Assembly (NCBI RefSeq): GCF_031458235.1
Contig: NZ_JAVDYB010000001.1
Span: forward strand, 4,609,001-4,673,000
Direction: 5' to 3'
DNA from: Catenuloplanes atrovinosus
GTDB lineage: Bacteria > Actinomycetota > Actinomycetes > Mycobacteriales > Micromonosporaceae
Length of the DNA stretch: 64,000 nt
The notes under the pieces were generated by a model that saw only the letters and a program-made list of their open reading frames with translations, did no database searches and had not been told where the DNA came from. Below are positions 53,592 through 62,039 of this stretch, piece after piece (position 1 is the first letter of the stretch; each line of letters begins with the position of its first letter). The position numbers were made by a program, and so were the translations under genes.

Positions 53592-53917
53592 CCGTGGAGG
53601 AGCCGGCACCGGTGCACCCGGCGCTGGACCTCGACGACGCCGTGCACCAGAAGACCCGGCTGGCGCTGCTGACCGTGCTGGACGAGGCCGGCCGGGCCGA
53701 CTTCCCGTACCTGCGGAAGGTCCTGAACCTCACCGACGGCAACCTGGGCCGGCACCTCGACGTGCTGGCCCAGCAGGGCCTGGTCGAGATCACCAAGGGC
53801 TACGCCGGGCGCCGGCCGCGCACCTGGGCCGCGATCACGCCCAAGGGCGAGCAGGCGCTTGCCGCGGAGATGCGGCTGCTGGCCGCGCTGCTGGAGCGGT
53901 TCAACAACCGGGGCTGA
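53588..53917 (+). CDS. Winged-helix transcriptional regulator (HTH_27/ArsR-MarR-like)
   Basis: 109 residues forming one winged HTH: RLALLTVLDEAGRADFPYLR, LNLTDGNLGRHLDVLAQQGL, and the wing ITKGYAGRRPRTWAAITPKG. The GTG start overlaps the upstream stop, so it is translationally coupled with the membrane protein. It probably binds the tandem CTCTG-N5-CAGAG sites. Its last 17 bp overlap the convergent aminotransferase gene. Confidence 0.9.
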   Translation: MTVEEPAPVHPALDLDDAVHQKTRLALLTVLDEAGRADFPYLRKVLNLTDGNLGRHLDVLAQQGLVEITKGYAGRRPRTWAAITPKGEQALAAEMRLLAALLERFNNRG

Positions 53918-55196
53918 GCGCCTTGTCCAGCATCGCCAGCCCGGCCGCGGCGTCCTCATCGGACAGATTGCACGGGGGTACGAGATGCAGCCGGTTCGCC
54001 GTGGTGAACGGCAGCAGCCCGGCGCGCTTGCAGGCCGCGACCACCTCCAGCGTGGCCGCGACCGGCAGCGGCTCCCGGGTGTCCGGGCCGGCGACCAGCT
54101 CCACCGCCCAGAACGCGCCCACGCCGCGCACGTCGCCCACGATCGGGTGCCGCTCGGCCAGCTCGCGCAGGCCCGGGCCGAGCACCTCGCGGCCGAGCCG
54201 GTCGGCGTGCGCGACCGTACCCTCGTCGGTCATCGCCTCGATGGTGGCGACCGCCGCCGCGGTGGCCAGCGGGTGACCGGAGTAGGTCAGGCCGCCCGGG
54301 TACGGCGTGTGCGCGAACGTCGCCGCGATCGCGTCACTGATGATCACGCCGCCGAGCGGGACGTACCCGGAGTTGACGCCCTTGGCGAACGTGATCAGGT
54401 CGGGCACCACGTCGTAGCGGTCGAGCGCGAACCACGCGCCGGCCCGCCCGAACCCGGCCATCACCTCGTCCAGGATCAGCACGATGCCGTACCGGTCGCA
54501 CAGCGCGCGCACGCCGGGCAGGTAGCCGGGCGGCGGCGGCATGATCCCGGCCGTGCCCGGGATGGTCTCCAGGATGACCGCGGCGATCGTGCCCGGCCCC
54601 TCCGCCTCGATGGTGCGCCGCAGGTGCGCCAGCGCCCGCTCGCACTCCTGCTCGTCGGACTCCGCGTGGAACTCGGAGCGGTAGCGGAACGGGCCGAAGA
54701 AGCGCGCGACGCCCGCGGTGCCGGTGTCGTTCGGCCAGCGCCGCTGATCGCCGGTGACGTTGACCGCGGTCTGCGTGCCGCCGTGGTACGACCGGTAGGC
54801 CGACAGCACCTTCGGGCGGCCGGTGTGCAGCCGCGCCATCCGGATCGCGTGCTCGTTCGCGTCCGCGCCGCCGTTGGTGAAGAAGACCTTCTCCAGCCCG
54901 GCCGGCGCGAGCGAGGCGATCAGCCGGGCCGCCTCTGAGCGCGGCGCGGTGGCGTGCTGCGGCGCGACCGTGCACAGCCGCGCGGCCTGCTCCTGGATCG
55001 CCCGCACCACGCGCGGGTGGCCGTGCCCGAGGTTGGTGAAGACCAGCTGCGAGGAGAAGTCGAGGTATTCCCGGCCGTCCTCGTCCCACACCCGGGAGCC
55101 GCGTGCCTCGGTGATCACCATCGGGTCGAGCTCGGCCTGCGCCGACCAGGAGTGGAAGACGTGCGCGCGGTCCAGCTCGTACGTGCGTGATCTCAT
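53901..55196 (-). CDS. Class III PLP-dependent aminotransferase
   Basis: 431 residues of the omega-amino acid:pyruvate/class III fold. Visible features are FFTNGGADANEHAIRMAR, the SYHGGT loop, IVLILDEVMAGFGRAG (Asp to the PLP ring nitrogen) and ITFAKGVNSGYVPLGGV (PLP lysine). The substrate is unknown; sequence phrases suit taurine/beta-alanine-type aminotransferases. The ATG at 55196 is preceded by a GTG at 55199. It is divergent from the ABC exporter at 55331. Confidence 0.93.
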   Translation of the reverse strand: MRSRTYELDRAHVFHSWSAQAELDPMVITEARGSRVWDEDGREYLDFSSQLVFTNLGHGHPRVVRAIQEQAARLCTVAPQHATAPRSEAARLIASLAPAGLEKVFFTNGGADANEHAIRMARLHTGRPKVLSAYRSYHGGTQTAVNVTGDQRRWPNDTGTAGVARFFGPFRYRSEFHAESDEQECERALAHLRRTIEAEGPGTIAAVILETIPGTAGIMPPPPGYLPGVRALCDRYGIVLILDEVMAGFGRAGAWFALDRYDVVPDLITFAKGVNSGYVPLGGVIISDAIAATFAHTPYPGGLTYSGHPLATAAAVATIEAMTDEGTVAHADRLGREVLGPGLRELAERHPIVGDVRGVGAFWAVELVAGPDTREPLPVAATLEVVAACKRAGLLPFTTANRLHLVPPCNLSDEDAAAGLAMLDKALSPGC

Positions 55197-55330
55197 CACC
55201 TGATCATCGTCCCTCCCGGCCGCGGCCGTGGTGGCGGGCCGCGGTTGCCGGTTCCCGGCAATGAGACGGCGGATTCTCGACCGGGCGTGGACCTGGAACC
55301 CGGCCGCCGTCGATGGCGAGGATGAGGGGC

Positions 55331-56257
55331 ATGACGAGCGACATCGCGATCCGGACCGAGGAGCTGACGAAGTTCTACGGCGACCGGCGCGGCATCGAGG
55401 GCCTCGACCTGGAGGTCCGGGCCGGCGAGGTGATGGGCTTCCTCGGCCCGAACGGCGCCGGCAAGACCACCACGATCCGGCTGCTGCTGGACTTCCTCCG
55501 CCCGACCGGCGGGCGCGCCACCGTGCTCGGGCTGGACCCGCGCCGGGACCGGGCCACGCTGCACCGCCGGATCGGCTACCTTCCCGGCGAGCTGTCGTTC
55601 CCCGGCCGGGGACGGGCCGACGAGTTGCTGCGGTTCTTCGCCGGCGCGCGCGGCGGCGTGCCGTGGTCGCAGGTGACCGAGCTGGCCGACCGGCTGGGCC
55701 TGGACGTGACCCGGCCGGTGCACGCGATGAGCAAGGGCAACCGGCAGAAGGTGGGGCTGGTGCAGGCGTTCATGCACCGGCCCGCGCTGCTCGTGCTGGA
55801 CGAGCCGACCAGCGGGCTGGACCCGCTGGTGCAGCAGGAGTTCCTGGCGATGGTGCGCGACGCCCGTACCGCCGGTCAGACGATCTTCATGTCCTCGCAC
55901 GTGCTGGCCGAGGTGCAGCACGTGGCGGACCGGGTCGCGATCGTGCGGGACGGGCGGCTGGCCGCGGTCGAGCGGGTGGAGTCGCTGGGGCGGCGGGCCG
56001 TGCGGAGCGTCGAGATCCACTTCGACGACCCGGTGGACGCGGCCGAGTTCCGCGCGCTGCCCGGGGTCAGCGACGTGGTGGTCTCCGGCCCGGTGCTGAC
56101 CTGCACGGTCGACGGCCGGCTGGACCCGCTGATCAAGGCGGCGGCCCGGCACCGGGTGGTCGACCTGCTGTCCGCGGAGCCGGACCTCGAGGAGACGTTC
56201 CTGTCCTTCTACTACCACTCCGAAGGAGCCGGCGATGGCGCTCGCACTGGTGCGTAA
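55331..56257 (+). CDS. ABC exporter ATP-binding protein
   Basis: 308-residue ATPase of the drug/lantibiotic-export (CcmA-like) type: Walker A GPNGAGKTTTIRLL, signature MSKGNRQKVGL (a variant of LSGGQ), Walker B LLVLDEPTSGLDP, and the long C-terminal extension common to this group. The ATG at 55331 follows GAGGGGC. Its end overlaps the permease start by 23 bp, giving tight coupling. Confidence 0.93.
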   Translation: MTSDIAIRTEELTKFYGDRRGIEGLDLEVRAGEVMGFLGPNGAGKTTTIRLLLDFLRPTGGRATVLGLDPRRDRATLHRRIGYLPGELSFPGRGRADELLRFFAGARGGVPWSQVTELADRLGLDVTRPVHAMSKGNRQKVGLVQAFMHRPALLVLDEPTSGLDPLVQQEFLAMVRDARTAGQTIFMSSHVLAEVQHVADRVAIVRDGRLAAVERVESLGRRAVRSVEIHFDDPVDAAEFRALPGVSDVVVSGPVLTCTVDGRLDPLIKAAARHRVVDLLSAEPDLEETFLSFYYHSEGAGDGARTGA

Positions 56258-57023
56258 GACCTGGCGGGACGACCGCCGCGCGGTGATCGGCTGGGCGGTG
56301 GGGATCGCGGTGTTCACCGCGGTCTACTCCGGCTTCTACGCCAGCTTCCAGGGCGCGGCCGACCTCAAGCAGACCGCGCTGCCGCCGGACGTGCTGGAGT
56401 TCCTCGGCGTCGCCGACCTGGTCTCCCCGGCCGGATACCTGCAGGCCAGCGTGTTCAGCCTGCTCGGGCCGCTGCTGGTGCTGATGTGCGCGGTCACGCT
56501 GACCGCGCGCACGATCGCGGCGCCGGAGGAGGGCGGCGCGCTGGAGCTGTTGCTGGCCAACCCGGTGTCCCGGGCCGGTTTCGCGCTGCGCCGGCTGGGC
56601 GCGGCCGCGGCCGCGATCACGCTGATCGCCGCGCTGCCGTGGCTGGTGCTGCTGATCACCGTACCGGTGGTGGGAATGGATCTGCCGCTGTCGCACGTCT
56701 CCGCGGCCGGTGCCGGCCTGATCGCGCTGGCCTGGTGTTTCACCGGCGTGGCGTTCCTGGTCGGCGCGGCCACCGGGCGGCGCGGCACGGTCCTCGCGGT
56801 GACCGGCGCGATCGCGGTCGCCACCTACATGGCGCACGCGCTCAGCGGCATCATCGACGGCGCGGCCTGGCTGCGCTGGCTGTCGCCGTTCCACTACTTC
56901 ATCGGGACCGACCCGCTGCACACCGGCTGGCACCCCGGCGCGCTGTCCGTGCTGGTCGGGGCCGCGGTGCTCACCGCGGCGGCCGGCATCCCGCTGTTCG
57001 ACCGCCGTGACCTCGGCGTCTGA
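56235..57023 (+). CDS. ABC exporter permease (ABC-2 type)
   Basis: 262 residues with about six membrane segments (from AVIGWAVGIAVFTAVYSGF to SVLVGAAVLTAAAGIPLF) typical of ABC-2/YhaP-like exporters. It starts inside the ATPase gene behind GAAGGAGCC and itself overlaps the next gene by 17 bp. The cargo is unknown. Confidence 0.9.
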   Translation: MALALVRKTWRDDRRAVIGWAVGIAVFTAVYSGFYASFQGAADLKQTALPPDVLEFLGVADLVSPAGYLQASVFSLLGPLLVLMCAVTLTARTIAAPEEGGALELLLANPVSRAGFALRRLGAAAAAITLIAALPWLVLLITVPVVGMDLPLSHVSAAGAGLIALAWCFTGVAFLVGAATGRRGTVLAVTGAIAVATYMAHALSGIIDGAAWLRWLSPFHYFIGTDPLHTGWHPGALSVLVGAAVLTAAAGIPLFDRRDLGV

Positions 57024-58044
57024 GCCTCCGGCCTGGCTCGCCGACGGCGTCGCGGCGCTGCTGGCGGGCCCGGCCGGCGGGGACGGTGCCGGGCGGGCGC
57101 TGGGGGCGCGCGCGGCCGACGCCGGGCTGCCGCTGCCCGAGCTGGTCGAGCGCGTGCTGCGCGCGTCCGCCGACCACTGGCGGGCCGGCGCCGGGCCGGA
57201 CGGCGAGGCCGCCGCCGCGCTGCTGGACACCACGCGGGCGCTGCTGGCCGGCGTGCTGGACGGCTACACCGGCCAGAACCGGGCGGAGCTGCGCCGGTAC
57301 GACCACGACCGCACCGCGTTCGTCAACGATCTGCTGACCGGCCGCGCCGACCCGGGCGCGCTGGCCGAGCGCGCCGGCCGCTACGGCATCCGCCTCTCCG
57401 CCACGCACGTGGTGCTGATCGCCCGCGCGCCCGGCCTCACGCCGCAGGTGGTGCACCGGGTGGACGCCGCGCTGGCCGCCCGGTTCGGCGAGGGCAACAC
57501 GCTGACCACGCCGCGCGGCGGCGACCTGGTCTGCATCAGCGCGGGCGGGCTGCGCGGCATCGCGGCCGAACTGGCCCACCTGCTGCTCGGCGAGCTGGGC
57601 GCGGACGGCTGGCAGATCGCGGTCGGGCGGGCGCACCCGGGCCTGCCGGGGCTGGCCCGCTCGCTGGAGGAGGCGCGCGGCGCGCTGGACCACGCGGCCC
57701 GGCTCGGCTTCACCACGGCCGTGCTGCACGCGGCCGACCTGCTCGTCTTCCCGGTGCTGCTGCGCGACCGGGACGCGATCACCGACCTGGTCGACACGGT
57801 GCTCGGCCCGCTGGTGAGCGCGCGCGGCGGCGCCCGGCCGTACCTGGACACGCTCACCGTGCTCTTCGACAACCAGGGCAACTACACCGCCACGGCGCGG
57901 CAGTTGCACCTGTCCGTGCGCGCGGTCACCTACCGCCTGGACCGCATCCAGGCGCTCACCGGCTACCACCCCGGCGAGCCCACGCAGCGGTTCACGCTGC
58001 ACGCGGCCGTGCTCGGCGCGCGGTTGCTCGGCTGGCCGGCCTGA
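57007..58044 (+). CDS. PucR/CdaR-type transcriptional regulator
   Basis: 345 residues. The central part is a GGDEF-like/PucR sensor (about 110-230, with GDLVCIS and QIAVGRAHPGL). The C-terminal HTH_30 domain is DNQGNYTATARQLHLSVRAV, TYRLDRIQ. The gene overlaps the permease by 17 bp from a GTG, so the three genes form a self-regulated exporter operon. PucR-type proteins usually activate catabolic or transport genes in response to a small molecule. Confidence 0.9.
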   Translation: MTSASEPPAWLADGVAALLAGPAGGDGAGRALGARAADAGLPLPELVERVLRASADHWRAGAGPDGEAAAALLDTTRALLAGVLDGYTGQNRAELRRYDHDRTAFVNDLLTGRADPGALAERAGRYGIRLSATHVVLIARAPGLTPQVVHRVDAALAARFGEGNTLTTPRGGDLVCISAGGLRGIAAELAHLLLGELGADGWQIAVGRAHPGLPGLARSLEEARGALDHAARLGFTTAVLHAADLLVFPVLLRDRDAITDLVDTVLGPLVSARGGARPYLDTLTVLFDNQGNYTATARQLHLSVRAVTYRLDRIQALTGYHPGEPTQRFTLHAAVLGARLLGWPA

Positions 58045-58090
58045 GCCACTCCCCTCCACCGCACCCGTCGGGATACCTCACGTCTCCAAC

Positions 58091-58115
58091 TACCTTGACA
58101 GTCACAGTACCTTGA
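58091..58115. promoter_or_regulatory. Direct repeat upstream of PadR operon
   Basis: TACCTTGA occurs twice (58091-58098 and 58108-58115), 17 bp apart. The first copy also contains TTGACA, a perfect -35-like hexamer. The pair lies 30-53 bp before the PadR ATG, so it probably serves as promoter and/or operator for autoregulation. A small AGGGA/TCCCT hairpin follows at 58115-58130. Confidence 0.55.
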
Positions 58116-58143
58116 GGGAGAGTCTTCCCTCGGAGGTGGTGAC

Positions 58144-58473
58144 ATGGGGACGAGCAAGGTCACGTCGGATCTGCTCCGCGGCAACACCGACACGATGATC
58201 TTGCGGCTGTTGACGGAGTCGGACCGCTACGGCTACGAGATCGTCAAGTTGATCGCCGAGCGCTCCCAGGGTGAGTACGAACTCAAGGAAGCCACGATGT
58301 ACTCCAGCGTGCGGCGCCTGGAGGCCGACGGCGACATCACGTGGTACTGGGGCGACGAGTCGCAGGGCGGCCGGCGCAAGTACTTCCGGATCACGGACAA
58401 GGGCAGGGACACCTACGCCCGCAACAAGGCCAATTGGGAGTACGCGAAGCGCGTGCTCGACACATTGATGTGA
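58144..58473 (+). CDS. PadR family transcriptional regulator
   Basis: 109-residue PadR winged helix: LLRGNTDTMILRLLTESD, RYGYEIVKLI, ELKEATMYSSVRRLEADGDI, and the wing GGRRKYFRITDKG. PadR proteins repress neighbouring efflux or stress genes and release on drug binding. It is the first gene of a four-gene run ending in a DrrAB-like exporter. The ATG follows GGAGGTGGTGAC. Confidence 0.95.
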   Translation: MGTSKVTSDLLRGNTDTMILRLLTESDRYGYEIVKLIAERSQGEYELKEATMYSSVRRLEADGDITWYWGDESQGGRRKYFRITDKGRDTYARNKANWEYAKRVLDTLM

Positions 58474-58486
58474 GGCGACAGCGGAC

Positions 58487-59344
58487 ATGACCGATCGGAT
58501 CAACGAATACGTCAACGGTGTCTTCGCACCGTACGAGGGCGCGAAGAGCGTCGCCGAGCTGAAGCAGGACCTCCTCGCGGACCTGCACGAGCGCTTCCAC
58601 GAGCTGCGCGCGGAGGGCAAGGACGACCAGACCGCGCTGGAGCTGACCATCGACAGCATCGGCGACATCGAGCAGACCGTGCGCGAGGTCTCCAACCTCT
58701 CCCGGGTGCTCGAACGGCAGACCGTCACCCGCTTCGACGCCACCGACCTGCGCGGCGGCGACTTCGCGGGCGTCACCACGCGCAACGGCCGGTTCGACGG
58801 CAGCGCGCTGCGCGGCGCCGACTTCTCCCGGGCCGACCTGACCGGCAGCTCGTTCAAGGGCAGCGACGTCGCCGACGCGAACTTCGACGGCGCCGACCTG
58901 ACCGGCGTCACCATGACCGGGATCGAGCTGGCCCGCGCCACGTTCCGCGGCGCGACGCTGGTGCACACCGACTTCAGCGGCTCCGGCCTCAACGGCGTGG
59001 TCATCGCGGACACCGCGCTGATCGACGTCAAGTTCCGGTCCACCGACGTGCGGCACGTGGTCTTCGAGCGCTGCACCTTCACCGGCGTCGACTTCTCCTA
59101 CTCCGACCTGCGCCGGCTGGACTTCGGCGGCACCGCGCTGACCAGCGTGACGTTCGACCGGGCCGGGCTGGAGGGCGTCTCGTTCCGCGGCGCGGTGCTG
59201 CGCGACGTCTCGTTCCGGGCCTGGGCCCGCAAGTACCGCAACGCGCTGCGCACCGTCGACTTCGACGGCGCGCGGATGGACAAGCTCACCTACGCCGGCC
59301 TCAAGGCCCTCGGGGTCGAGCCCGCCAACGTGATCGTCGAGTAG
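58487..59344 (+). CDS. Pentapeptide-repeat protein with DUF1700-like N-terminal segment
   Basis: 285 residues. The first 80 or so (YVNGVFAPYEGAKSVAELKQ, then LTIDSIGDIEQTVREV) match the short helical prefix found in membrane proteins encoded next to PadR genes. The rest is a right-handed pentapeptide helix of A(D/N)LxX repeats (LRGADFSRADLTGSSFKGSD, ANFDGADL). No transmembrane region follows the prefix, in contrast to usual partners. Pentapeptide proteins of the Qnr/MfpA type protect gyrase from DNA mimicking inhibitors; that role is possible here, not shown. It sits 13 bp after padR and 2 bp before the exporter ATPase. Confidence 0.88.
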   Translation: MTDRINEYVNGVFAPYEGAKSVAELKQDLLADLHERFHELRAEGKDDQTALELTIDSIGDIEQTVREVSNLSRVLERQTVTRFDATDLRGGDFAGVTTRNGRFDGSALRGADFSRADLTGSSFKGSDVADANFDGADLTGVTMTGIELARATFRGATLVHTDFSGSGLNGVVIADTALIDVKFRSTDVRHVVFERCTFTGVDFSYSDLRRLDFGGTALTSVTFDRAGLEGVSFRGAVLRDVSFRAWARKYRNALRTVDFDGARMDKLTYAGLKALGVEPANVIVE

Positions 59345-59346
59345 GG

Positions 59347-60120
59347 GTGACCACACGCATGGAAGCGATCAAGGTCAGCGGACTGCGCAAGTCCTACGGA
59401 AAGCTCGACGTGCTCAAGGGCGTCGACCTGGCGGTGGCCCCGGGCAGCATCTTCGCGCTGCTCGGCTCCAACGGCGCGGGCAAGACCACCGTCGTGCGGA
59501 TTCTCGCCACGCTGCTGCGGGCGGACGGCGGCAGGGCCAGCGTGCACGGGTTCGACGTGGCGTCCGAGCCGGGCCGGGTCCGCCGCTCGGTCAGCCTGAC
59601 CGGCCAGTTCGCCGCGGTCGACGAGATCCTCACCGGCCGGGAGAACCTCATCATGATCGGCAAGCTGCGGCGGGTCCGCGACCCCCGCGCGGTCGCGGAC
59701 GACCTGCTCGCCCGGTTCAGCCTCACCGACGCGGGCGGCCGGCCGGTCGCCACGTACTCCGGCGGCATGCGGCGCCGCCTCGACATCGCGATGAGCCTGA
59801 TCGGCGACCCGCCGGTCATCTTCCTCGACGAGCCGACCACCGGCCTCGACCCGGAGGCGCGCATCGAGGTGTGGAAGGAGATCCAGAAGCTGGCCGGCGG
59901 CGGCACCACGGTCTTCCTCACCACGCAGTACCTGGAGGAGGCCGAGAAGCTGGCCGACCGGATCGCGATCCTTCACCAGGGCACCATCATCGTCGAAGGC
60001 ACCCTGGCCGAGCTGCGGAAACTGCTTCCGCCCACGCAGGCCGAGTACGTCGAACGGCAGCCCACGCTGGAGGAGATCTTCCTGGCGATCGTCGGACGCG
60101 ACAAGGAGAAGGCGGCATGA
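59347..60120 (+). CDS. Drug-type ABC exporter ATPase (DrrA-like)
   Basis: 257 residues. It has Walker A GSNGAGKTTVVRIL, signature YSGGMRRRLDIAM, Walker B FLDEPTTGLDPEA and the TTQYLEEAEKLADRI block typical of DrrA-type daunorubicin-resistance ATPases. The C-terminal helical tail is short. GTG at 59347 or ATG at 59359 could start translation. It overlaps the permease by 4 bp (ATGA). Confidence 0.94.
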   Translation: MTTRMEAIKVSGLRKSYGKLDVLKGVDLAVAPGSIFALLGSNGAGKTTVVRILATLLRADGGRASVHGFDVASEPGRVRRSVSLTGQFAAVDEILTGRENLIMIGKLRRVRDPRAVADDLLARFSLTDAGGRPVATYSGGMRRRLDIAMSLIGDPPVIFLDEPTTGLDPEARIEVWKEIQKLAGGGTTVFLTTQYLEEAEKLADRIAILHQGTIIVEGTLAELRKLLPPTQAEYVERQPTLEEIFLAIVGRDKEKAA

Positions 60121-60878
60121 CCACCCACGTCCTCGGCGACACCACCGTGATGCTCGGCCGCTCGATGCGGCACATCACGCGCAGCGCCGACACCATCATC
60201 ACCGTCACGATCATGCCGATCGCGTTCCTGCTGCTGTTTCGGTACGTCTTCGGCGGCGCGATCCAGACCGGCACGGACAACTACGTCAACTACCTGATGC
60301 CCGGCATCCTGCTCATCGCGATCGCCAGCGGCATCTCCTACACCGCCTACCGGCTGTTCACGGACATGCAGAGCGGCATCTTCGAGCGGTTCCACTCGAT
60401 GCCGATCGCCCGCTCCTCCGTCCTCTGGGGACACGTGCTGACCTCGCTGGTCTCCAACGGCATCTCCGCGCTGGTCATCCTGCTGGCCGGGCTGGTGATG
60501 GGCTTCCGGTCGCCGGCCGGCCCGCTCGCCTGGCTCGCGGTCGCCGGCATCCTGGCGCTGTTCACGCTGGCGCTGACCTGGGTCGCGGTGATCGCCGGGC
60601 TGCTGGCCACCTCGACGGACGGCGCGACCGCGTTCTCCTACCCGCTGATCTTCCTGCCGTTCGTCAGCTCCGCGTTCGTGCCGACCGGCACCATGCCCGG
60701 CCCGGTGCGCGCGTTCGCCGAGCACCAGCCGGTCACCTCGATCGTGGACACGCTCCGGGCGCTGCTGGACCGGCAGCCGGTCGGCGACGACATCTGGACC
60801 GCGCTCGCCTGGTGCGCCGCGGTGCTGGCGGTCGCCTACCTGGGCGCGATGGCCGCGTACCGCCGGAAGATCTCCTGA
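60117..60878 (+). CDS. Drug-type ABC exporter permease (DrrB-like)
   Basis: 253 residues with six membrane segments and the ABC-2 motif region (IARSSVLWGHVLTSLVSNGI, SAFVPTGTMPGPVRAFAEHQ, PVTSIVDTLR), close to DrrB-type permeases. It forms a half-transporter pair with the upstream ATPase, probably exporting a toxic or self-made small molecule under PadR control. Confidence 0.93.
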   Translation: MTTHVLGDTTVMLGRSMRHITRSADTIITVTIMPIAFLLLFRYVFGGAIQTGTDNYVNYLMPGILLIAIASGISYTAYRLFTDMQSGIFERFHSMPIARSSVLWGHVLTSLVSNGISALVILLAGLVMGFRSPAGPLAWLAVAGILALFTLALTWVAVIAGLLATSTDGATAFSYPLIFLPFVSSAFVPTGTMPGPVRAFAEHQPVTSIVDTLRALLDRQPVGDDIWTALAWCAAVLAVAYLGAMAAYRRKIS

Positions 60879-60880
60879 CC

Positions 60881-60913
60881 GGTCCCGGCGGTGCGCACCG
60901 CACCGCCGGGACC
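60881..60913. terminator. Bidirectional terminator
   Basis: GGTCCCGGCGGTGCG and its exact complement form a 15-bp stem with a 3-base loop (CAC), starting 2 bp after the permease stop and 8 bp before the convergent glycosyltransferase stop. Confidence 0.8.
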
Positions 60914-60920
60914 GCGCACG

Positions 60921-62039
60921 TCAGGCCGCCGGCGTCAGCAGCCGTTGGTACAGCTCGGCGTAGCCGGCGGCCATCACGGCCGGGGTGAAGCGGCGCGCGG
61001 CCTCGGCCCGGCACTCCGCCTCGACCAGCCCGCCCACCGCGTGCATCAGCTCGCCCAGTTCGTCCTCGTCCGAGGTCAGCAGACCGGTACGCCCGTGCTC
61101 GATCAGCTCCGGCAGGCAGCCGCGGGCGATGCCGACCACGGGCGTGCCGAGCGCGAGCGACTCGACCACCGCGGTGCCGCCCGGCTCGTTCCAGCGCAGT
61201 GGGAAAAGCGCGGCGCGGGCGCCGGCGACCAGTTCGTCCCGGTCCCGGCCGGCGACCGTGCCGACCCAGCGGACGCGCACGCCGTCGACGTGCGGGGCGA
61301 CGTGCTCGTGCCAGAACCGCACGTCCGGGTTCTGCGGGTCGGCGCCGGCCAGCGCCTCCGGCGAGTGGTACGGCCCGACCGGCCCGGCCAGCACCAGGTC
61401 GAAGCCGTGCCGGTGGGCCAGTTGCGCCGCCAGGTCCTGGCCCTTGCCCGGGTTGATCCGGCCCAGCACCACCGCGTACCCGTGCTTGTCGTGCTTGTCC
61501 CGGCTGTCCGCGCCGACCGCCAGCGGCGTGGCCAGGTGCACGTGCCCGATCGCGTGCGCGCGCAGCGCCTCCGGCGCGTGGGTGAGCTGGTCGGCGGAGA
61601 CGCCGTTGACCCGCACCCGGGAGCCACCGTCGAACGTGCCGTAGAGCTCCGGGTGCTTGCGCAGGTCCCAGTGGAGCGTGTGGAGCCCGGGCGGCCCGCC
61701 GCTGCCCAGCGCGGCCAGCATGGTCAGCCCGGCCGCCTCCACGTGGTCGTGCACCAGGTCGATGTCGCCGGCCGCGACGCGCCGCAGCACCGCGGCCAGG
61801 TGCGCCGGTACGACGCCGCAGGCCTGGTTGTACGGCCGCTGGAGCATCTCGAACCGGCCGGTGTCGAACGCGTGCACCCGCTCGTCGGCCGCGAGCGTGC
61901 TCTCCCCCACCGTGGCCAGCACCACCTCGATGCCCAGCGCGCGCAGCTCCGGCACGAGGGTGGCCACCACGTTCTCGATGCCGCCGTAGCCGTTCGGCGG
62001 CACCGGCAGCCACGGCCCCGCGTTCATCAGCACCCTCAT
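60921..62039 (-). CDS. Family 4 glycosyltransferase
   Basis: 372 residues of the GT4 (GT-B fold) type: N-terminal GPWLPVPPNGYGGIENVVAT, central GRINPGKGQDLAAQL, and C-terminal RWNEPGGTAVVESLALGTPV with the E-x7-E motif. It begins inside the last codons of the GpgS gene (4-bp ATGA overlap), so the two are translated together. An action on glucosylglycerate or a related sugar-phosphoglycerate, or a polysaccharide derived from it, is inferred from this coupling only. Confidence 0.9.
   Translation of the reverse strand: MRVLMNAGPWLPVPPNGYGGIENVVATLVPELRALGIEVVLATVGESTLAADERVHAFDTGRFEMLQRPYNQACGVVPAHLAAVLRRVAAGDIDLVHDHVEAAGLTMLAALGSGGPPGLHTLHWDLRKHPELYGTFDGGSRVRVNGVSADQLTHAPEALRAHAIGHVHLATPLAVGADSRDKHDKHGYAVVLGRINPGKGQDLAAQLAHRHGFDLVLAGPVGPYHSPEALAGADPQNPDVRFWHEHVAPHVDGVRVRWVGTVAGRDRDELVAGARAALFPLRWNEPGGTAVVESLALGTPVVGIARGCLPELIEHGRTGLLTSDEDELGELMHAVGGLVEAECRAEAARRFTPAVMAAGYAELYQRLLTPAA

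Noticed and set aside
50418-53609. Very long minus-strand open frame opposite the penicillin-binding protein
   Set aside because: It mirrors the codon pattern of the PBP gene, has no domain features or ribosome site, and is rich in Arg/Gly/Ala typical of antisense frames in high-GC DNA.
58115-58130. AGGGA/TCCCT hairpin before padR as a riboswitch
   Set aside because: Only a 5-bp stem; no conserved aptamer features are visible.
60733-62013. 426-codon minus-strand frame overlapping the GT4 gene
   Set aside because: Different frame from the GT4 motifs and of low-complexity Ala/Arg/Gly composition.
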